DNA from: Balaenoptera acutorostrata
Lineage: Eukaryota; Chordata; Mammalia; Artiodactyla; Balaenopteridae
Reading direction: 5' to 3'
DNA length: 64,000 bases
NCBI RefSeq assembly: GCF_949987535.1
Contig: NC_080080.1
Coordinates: 59,060,668-59,124,667, forward strand
Positions 57,192 through 64,000 of the stretch are shown here, one piece after another. Position numbers and translations under genes: made by a program. Position 1 is the first letter of the stretch. Every line of letters begins with the position of its first letter. The notes beneath the pieces were generated by a model, which had not been told where the DNA came from, ran no database searches, and worked only from the letters and a program-made list of their open reading frames with translations.

Positions 57192-57506
57192 TTTTAAGTT
57201 TATTTCTTTTTTTTAAATCAATTAATTAATTAACTTATTTTTGGCTGTTTTGGGTCTTCGTTGCTGTGCATGGGTTTTCTCTAGTTGCGGTGAGCGGGGG
57301 CTACTCTTCGCTGCGGTGCGCGGGCTTCTCATTGCGGTGGCTTCTCTTGTTGTGGAGCACAGGCTCTAGGCGCGCGGGCTTCAGAAGTTATGGCACACAG
57401 GCTTAGTTGCTCCGCGGCATGTGGGATCTTCCCGGACCAGGGCTCGGACTCGTGTCCCCTGCATTGGCAGGTGGATTCTTAACCACTGCGCCATCAAGGA
57501 AGTCCC
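57192..57506 (-). mobile_element. CHR-type SINE
   Basis: A reverse-oriented full-length copy. Target-site duplication TGCAT(T/G)AT(G/A)GTTTT at 57178-57191 and 57507-57520 with two substitutions, suggesting an older insertion than the exact ones. Confidence 0.9.
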
Positions 57507-57743
57507 TGCATGATAGTTTTATACATACATGCATATGTACATAGGCTTTATATATTAAAAAATTTTAAGTACTACATATTCTTTGTGTTCTAGATTTTCT
57601 AATATAAATAACAAAGAAAAAAGTTCTATATGTAAATTTTTACAGTTAGCATTTGATATATTTCTTTTGAGGAATTTGTATCTATATAATATTACTGTAA
57701 ACATGTGTAAATTTATGTAAGTAGGTATATGAATATGTGCACC

Positions 57744-57874
57744 GTGGGAGTTCCCTGGTGGTCTAGTGGTTAGGATTTAGTGCTTTCACTGCCGTGGCCT
57801 GGGTTCAATACCTGGTCGGGGAACTGAGATCCCATAAGTCATGTGGTGTGGCAAAAAAAAAAAAAAAAAAAAAA
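57744..57874 (+). mobile_element. Short tRNA-derived SINE, plus strand
   Basis: It begins GGGAGTTCCCTGGTGGTCTA and ends in an A tail of about 22. The short target-site duplication GTGCACC lies at 57737-57743 and 57875-57881. Same subfamily as 42161-42286. Confidence 0.88.
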
Positions 57875-57974
57875 GTGCACCATTATTTTTAACTACCTAC
57901 CAGATAGACAGTGTTCCCTAAAATTTTATGGGTATCAGAAACCTAATAAGTGTGAAACTAACTTACTCTCTTAC

Positions 57975-58525
57975 TTCTGCTGCACTGCTCTCCCACCTCG
58001 TCAGTGGCTCCCCTTTTCCCTTGCTTTCTACAGCCAACTGGGTATCAAGTGTTTGCTGTACTATTTGGTAAATAGCTCTGTATCCCTTCTTCTGTATTCC
58101 TATGGCCACTGCTTCAGTGTAGGCCCTTTATCATCTCTGTCCTAGTTACTGGAGGAGCTTCTCAACAGTTTGCCCCCTTTCCATTTTTTCCCCCCTTTCT
58201 CTGGTCCATTTTGCATACTGCTGCCAAATTTTTTTTTTAAAAACAAAGAACAAGTACTGTCACCCCATTAATGAAAAACTTCTTTTAATTTCCCACTGCT
58301 TATAGGATAATGTCTAACCCACTTAGCCTTTGGTATAGGACTCTTTACAACCTGAATGAGGGTAGCAATTGTTTTCAGCAATTTTTGGACCCTAATGTCT
58401 TGTCACGTTCGTTTAGCTGTTTCATATATTTTCATATCAGGGCTAGAATGGAGTCTGGGGTACATGACAGGCACTCAGTATTCAACACATATTTGATGAA
58501 CGAATGGATGAAAGTGGAACTATTC
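57975..58525 (+). repeat. LINE L2
   Basis: 'tctcccacctcgtcagtggctcc', 'ttttgcatactgctgccaaa', 'tttcccactgcttataggata' and the tail 'tatttgatgaacgaatggatgaa' occur in L2 order. Confidence 0.6.
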
Positions 58526-61424
58526 CCTATATCTGTAATTCATTTACCTTCCCCTGTTCTATCTGGACAGTGCTATTCAACTTTCAGGCTTCAAAGGGAA
58601 AAAACAGTACAGCAGAGTAACAGGAATACTTAGGAAATCTGAGATTTACGACCAATTCTTAAAGGAAGCAGTCAACCCTAAGGCACCTGCTTTACCTATG
58701 ACAACTTTATGAATGAACTTTGTAGCAACATTTTCCATAACCAGGATTAGACACTGAGGTCTATGATACACCCAGAAGGTGACAGTGTGCCTGGAGTCTT
58801 TGCAGTCTGCAATAGCACGAGAGGGGCTAACAGTGTTGGTTGTCATCATGGGTTGTGCTACATTTATTATTTTTAGAAGCCATTTGACAAGTAAATGAGG
58901 AATTCAGAGATGATTCTAGACCATGTTTTTTGAAGGAGGGCTTTGTCTAATTATTTGTTATAGTTTCCAAAAAAGTGTAGCAAGCATACAGTTTAAAAGC
59001 AAATTCAGGTATTGATCAAGGTGTCTTATACTTGTGGTAAAATCATTTCACTCACTGAAAACACATTGGCTTCCATTGTAAAATATAACAAAGTGAAGGC
59101 AAAAATAATGGAACAAAAAGCAATAACATTCTATTTTACTTGATTTTAAAATCTCCTTTAAAAATAATTATTCATAATTTTATAAAGTTTATAATGTAGT
59201 AAATATTTCACAACACATTTACTAAAAATCTCAAGAGATCTTATTAAATAGTCAAGAACACTCTATTTTCTAAAACCTAGAGGGAAATACCATTTACTAT
59301 CATACTAATCTCAGCCCTTCACAGTTGTAAAGGATATTGTTGTTTTAGGAAGAGGCCCTAGTGATGGCTGAATTATCTTCAATAAATATTCAAGTATTTG
59401 ATCTACTATTGTATCTTCCTCTCATCTTCTGCTGTTTTAATGACACCATGGCTTTAATTGAAAGTCTACCTGCCCCGTCCCCCCCCCCCAAAAAAAAAAC
59501 AGATGAAGAAGAAGAAGAATAGATATCAACCACAGAAGTGGAGTAATGGGAAAGCAGGTTATAGGGGAAAATGAGAAGGACCTTCCCAGGTTGTAAGCAG
59601 AATGAGACCCCCAAGTTGATAACCTGTCTGGTCTTGCCTGGAACAGTGCTCTTCCCAGCTGCTCTGGATGGTGTAGTGGTTCCCAGCAGAGGGTTATAGT
59701 AACTGCACTTGTCTCTGACAGCGTACTTCGTATTACTCTCTTTGCATCAAGAGGACAATTCATAGCTGTTTCTGTGTTGAGCCTGTAAGATGTGTTTCAT
59801 GCTTGGCTGTCTGCAAAAGAACTATTTTAAAGGTTCTTGTTTAAGGAATTAAATATTATACTGTGTAGAATCATAAAACTAGTATTATGGCTCAAAGTGT
59901 AATATTCCTAGCTACCTTTTCAGCTTTATTTGGCATCTAGGTCTACTGACTTGTCTTTGGTTTAGATCAACCCTTATGTGCTAAGGATTCCTTCTCATTG
60001 GGTTTCAACCCACTGAAACAAATCTATCACCATACCCTCCCTCGAACATCTAAGGGACTTGGCATCTGTCAAATGATTTGACTTTCTTTTTCTTGAAGCA
60101 AAGGTCATAAACTTTTGGTTCATAGGTCAAAATGTGCTCTGATTTATAAAATGAAAGACTTTTTTTCAATGTATAAACACTTAAAATTGGAAATTTTACA
60201 TTAATACATGGATTTCTGACTTTTCTTGGAAAATCAAAAGATGCGGCAACACTGGACTTGAATTGCAACTGCAGCTAGAGCTGAGCAGTGGCTATATTTT
60301 TAGTTTGGCATGTATTCTTCTGCTTAGTAAGCTCCTGGCTGGGCATTTGATTATTTTGTAATCCTTGGAGTATCCCATGCATTAACATTGTCATAAATAT
60401 GGTTTTGTAGTTTTTAAAGTAAGTGTATTATCAAACACTTAGTAATTCTCCCTTAAATGACAAATGTAAAATTCATTCCAGATACAGGATATACGTAGGC
60501 AGATCAGATTGTTAATATTCTTCTGTGATGAGCTCTCACAAACAGAAACTCAGCTTCCCTTAGTTTGATCCGAAGTGCGCACACACCACACCACACAAAA
60601 ATTAAAGATGAGTAGAAGGCACAAATCTGTATTCGTGGATTTCTGAAAAAGCATGTGTTTGGAAAAAATTTTGGTAAGTTAAAAAAAAAAGAAGTAATCG
60701 GCTTGCATTATATGTTCAGCCCTACCTCAAGTAAATTCAGTACGTCAAACGACTCCTAGAAAGTGAGTAGCACAAAACAATTAAAGCTGTCTTTCCTTTA
60801 AAATTTTACTTTAGGAAAAAGAAGGAAATTATGTTAAAATACAACATTAAAATGATAAAGTCAAGTCATTTGAAAATATTACGTAACAAGAGCGCCTGTT
60901 CAGACTGCTAATTAAAGGACCCTTAATCATTTTTATCTTAATGCTCACTTAAATTTGTATTAAAGCATAGTCACTTTCATTAAATCAGTATTCGAAGGCA
61001 TTTTTTTTTTTGCAGATGGTCAGTACTAGGAATGAAGCCAATTGCCTTCTTGGATGCCCTCCTCGCACACTCACCTCCCTACCCCCTCCTGGCCCCAGGC
61101 CTGAGGCTTTGTCTAAGGGCGCTCCTTATCCCGCTCACATTCCAGATTCCGCCCTGGGCCACCACATCTGCGCCATCCCCCACCAAGCACAGATGCCTGC
61201 TTTTCCCTGGCTCCTCTTCAAGAAGGAAAGGAAGGAAAAGGAAGTTGAAGAGCGTCCCAGGCTTTTTAAAGCAAAATTCCATTTCAGTATTTTTATTATT
61301 GCTACAAACGTAAATATACAGCAAATTGACTTTTAAAAATTTCCCCTATAAGACATTACTGTACCTACCATATTATACCTTAGCATTGAATTATATGCAT
61401 ATAAATATCTCTTTTCATATTTAG

Positions 61425-61607
<183 letters not shown>

Positions 61608-61737
61608 TAAGTAGAATCATTTCTAAGTGCTTTAAGCGTGTGCATAAAAGTTGAAATACCTCAAAAGTATTACTGGATTTTAATTGGTGATTTTTTGAAA
61701 AGACAGAAAATATGTTTATTTCTCTTCATCATGCTAG

Positions 61738-61799
61738 TTAGTCAAGTTAGGCCAAGTTCATGTCATGTCATATTAGTCAAGTTAGGCCAGATCCATGTC
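61738..61799 (+). repeat. 35-bp tandem duplication
   Basis: TTAGTCAAGTTAGGCCA occurs at 61738 and again at 61773, with similar following bases. Confidence 0.85.
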
Positions 61800-63089
61800 T
61801 TCTCAAAGCAGTGAGAGCAGTTTCGGGGAAGATTTGAATGTCCATCCTGATAATAAACCACTTCATGCCATAAAATTAAAACCAGCTTTGGAATAATACA
61901 TGCTGCTCAGGCCATTTTACGTGTAACTTTTTTGCCTCTTCTTTTCCACAGTCTCCATCTGCTTCTCAGAGAAACCTCTGCTTTCTGTTTCTTCATGTTC
62001 GTTTCTCTTACTTGAGCAAATTCTGCTGCTTTATCATTTTCTTTTCTTACTATTTTGCATCTGCTCTCTGGAATATAATTTTTCCTTAACAGAATTCATT
62101 CTGTTTATAGTCTGTGTAGATAAAGATAATTAATATAAATATGCCTTATGAAAACCACTAAGGTGGGAGACCTGGGAGTAGAATATAAAGAGTGAAAAGA
62201 GAGGTGGAACTAAGACTCTGAGATTGGAAAACAGTAGTCATCAAGATAGAAATGAAATTTTTCCACCAATTTTTAATGTACCCATTTTTTTTAGATTTTA
62301 ATATTTCTGATACCAGGATGCATCTTATAGTTGATGCAATTTAATTGGCAATTTAAAAATTCTTAATAGTACATAAATTATGGTGACTCATAATCAATGG
62401 CATCTTAGATAAGATGAATTACAGTGATTAAGAAGTTTGTGATGTTTAAGAATGAGTCAGACCGTAGATATGAGTAAGGAAAGAGTCTACTCTAGCTCTA
62501 AGGGAGCAGTTACAAGAATGGGTTGCCTCTTTCCTGAGAGCTCTGGATACCTAAAGGTCTTCTTGATAACTGGGCTCACCCAGTTAGGAGACAGGAGCTC
62601 CTTCTACCTGAATCTGAATAGGACCTGACAAACTCAACTGAATACACATGTTCTCAGATCAGTGATATGTGAGTAGATACTTAACAGCCAGCTCTCCAAT
62701 AAATAAAAGGCCTTGATTTGCCGATTTCTGTGGTATGAAATAGTTCCACCACCGCCAATGTTAAGTTACCTGTGTGATGTCATTGAATGTGGAGTTGGAA
62801 ATATGAGTGCACAGTCAGCTTTCACAAGTTGGTGCAGTCTGGCTCCAGCACACCTACTGCAGGTAGTCAGAAGCTAAACAGTGTCTCAGCAAGGTGAGTG
62901 ATGTAAACCAGTGATACCTGGAAGAGAAAATGGGTTCTGTGCTATGTGGCATGAGAGGTAATGGCTAGGTCTTGACTTGCCCTGGTATATTAAATAACAT
63001 ACAAACTTAGTCAAAAATAGTAAAACCTAAAGAAATTTCTAAGTAAGACGTGTCCATCTAGATTTTAATACCGTAATCTATATCTATTG

Positions 63090-63185
63090 TGTAATGGGGT
63101 ATTGAAGGGATTAAATTAGATAATGTATGTAAAGATTTAGAACAGTGATTGGTATATAGTAAACAGATGCTACTATTATTCTTCT
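63090..63185 (+). repeat. MIR SINE fragment
   Basis: 'gggattaaattagataatgtatgtaaag' and 'gaacagtgattggtatatagt' match the MIR 3' part. Confidence 0.55.
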
Positions 63186-64000
63186 TTAAATCCTGATGAT
63201 TTAGGGTTTTTGTGACCTAATGATGACATCCCTCAAGAATTTCTATTGAGGGTTTATGTACCAGGCAAGTTGTGAAGATATGTGGTCCTAAAATTATCCA
63301 TCAAGAGAGGCAACCTAAACTCTTTCATACTGTCAGCAGGAGCTGTAGCAGGTCATTTTTCATTAATAGAAAATATATCAGTAATTTGAAAATGAAGTAC
63401 TGCTTTGTTTTATGTAAAGAAATCCTTTCCTCTCTTCCCTACAATTGATAAGCTTTACATCATGCTGCCATGGGTGCCTCCCAGTTGCAGTGGCCATCCT
63501 TATTCTTACAAGCTGACCTAACATGCAGCCAGAACATCAGGTATTAGCTTTATAAAGAGATGTATTTTACATATAACTCTGCTGAATTATGGATATTTCA
63601 CCTGCTCAGTCAAATTTATTATAAATCGCAAATGCCAGTGATATACATGTTTCTTTATATTTGTGGATGGAATTTTGTTTGTGATATTTCTTTCACGGAT
63701 ATTTATTTCTTTGTGGATATTGTTTTATCTAAACGTTCTTCCCCCATTTTATGTTATATTCTTGAGCATAAAATTTCAGAATGCTTTAGGTGTCTAGAAT
63801 TTCTGATTTGATTCTTATGCCTTATTAACTAGATCACAGAATTTTAAATATCAGTATTTTTGACTAGATATTTCTCTAATCAGTTCTATAATATGATTTG
63901 AATTTATTTTATGTGTAGTATAGCTCTAAATGGTTAAATACTGGAATCTGTTGCAACATTAATTAATTTTAATTAATTTAATTAAATTTCAGTTTAATGA

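Larger units (their letters stand above)
43493..61424 (+). other. MRPS28: MRPS28 intron 1, about 17.9 kb
   Basis: Bounded by GTGAGT (43493) and TTTAG (61424). It is packed with transposons listed separately. Gaps at 46,770-48,840 and 58,530-60,990 hold AT-rich sequence in which I recognise nothing, apart from a short C/A homopolymer pair at 59,478-59,499. Confidence 0.85.

Noticed and set aside
9204..57874. tRNA-like heads in the SINEs as tRNA genes
   Set aside because: The A/B-box-like text belongs to SINE promoters. The copies lack a complete cloverleaf and carry SINE bodies and tails.

Overview
This window is nuclear DNA from a mammal, most likely a cetacean (whale or dolphin; hippopotamus is the main alternative). 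The evidence is 11 tRNA-derived SINEs of the CHR type, most with intact target-site duplications, and 5'-truncated LINE-1 copies whose 3' ends resemble those of cetartiodactyls. I saw no BovB or Bov-A element, which a 64 kb ruminant window would be expected to contain. The gene order matches the TPD52-MRPS28 neighbourhood (human 8q21). Repeat names and gene identities come from pattern recognition, not from a database search.

Bases 1 to about 39,060 hold the 3' part of TPD52 on the + strand. The alternative first exons lie upstream of the window. Five constant coding exons are visible (11701-11816, 21100-21248, 22828-22929, 33678-33726, 37375-37494). Two in-frame cassette microexons (23967-23993, 27 nt; 31598-31639, 42 nt) lie in the intron before the 49-nt exon, and all junction phases agree. 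The last intron uses a GC donor. If that intron is not removed, the reading frame continues into a hydrophobic 36-residue tail followed by a polyadenylation signal. The 3' UTR starts at 37495 and has several candidate polyA signals.

Bases 39,060-42,940 are the intergenic gap, with one young SINE and old L2/MIR remnants. Bases 42,940-43,660 form a CpG-rich, TATA-less promoter and exon 1 of MRPS28 (+ strand, ATG at 43277), which encodes mitoribosomal protein bS1m. An intron of about 18 kb leads to exon 2 (61425-61606). The remaining coding sequence lies beyond the window.

The rest is intronic and intergenic sequence full of repeats: CHR SINEs (9 of 11 antisense to the genes), L1 fragments (mostly minus strand), L2 and MIR relics, the DNA transposons MER2, MER5A and MER20, an MLT1 LTR, and a decayed ERVL-type pol region (about 49,540-52,640, minus strand). 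Small rearrangements stand out. They include a 33-bp templated insertion copied from 3 kb away, two perfect 15-bp hairpins, a 135-bp duplication inside one SINE, and a 104-bp intronic tandem duplication. No CRISPR, operon or prokaryotic system is present.
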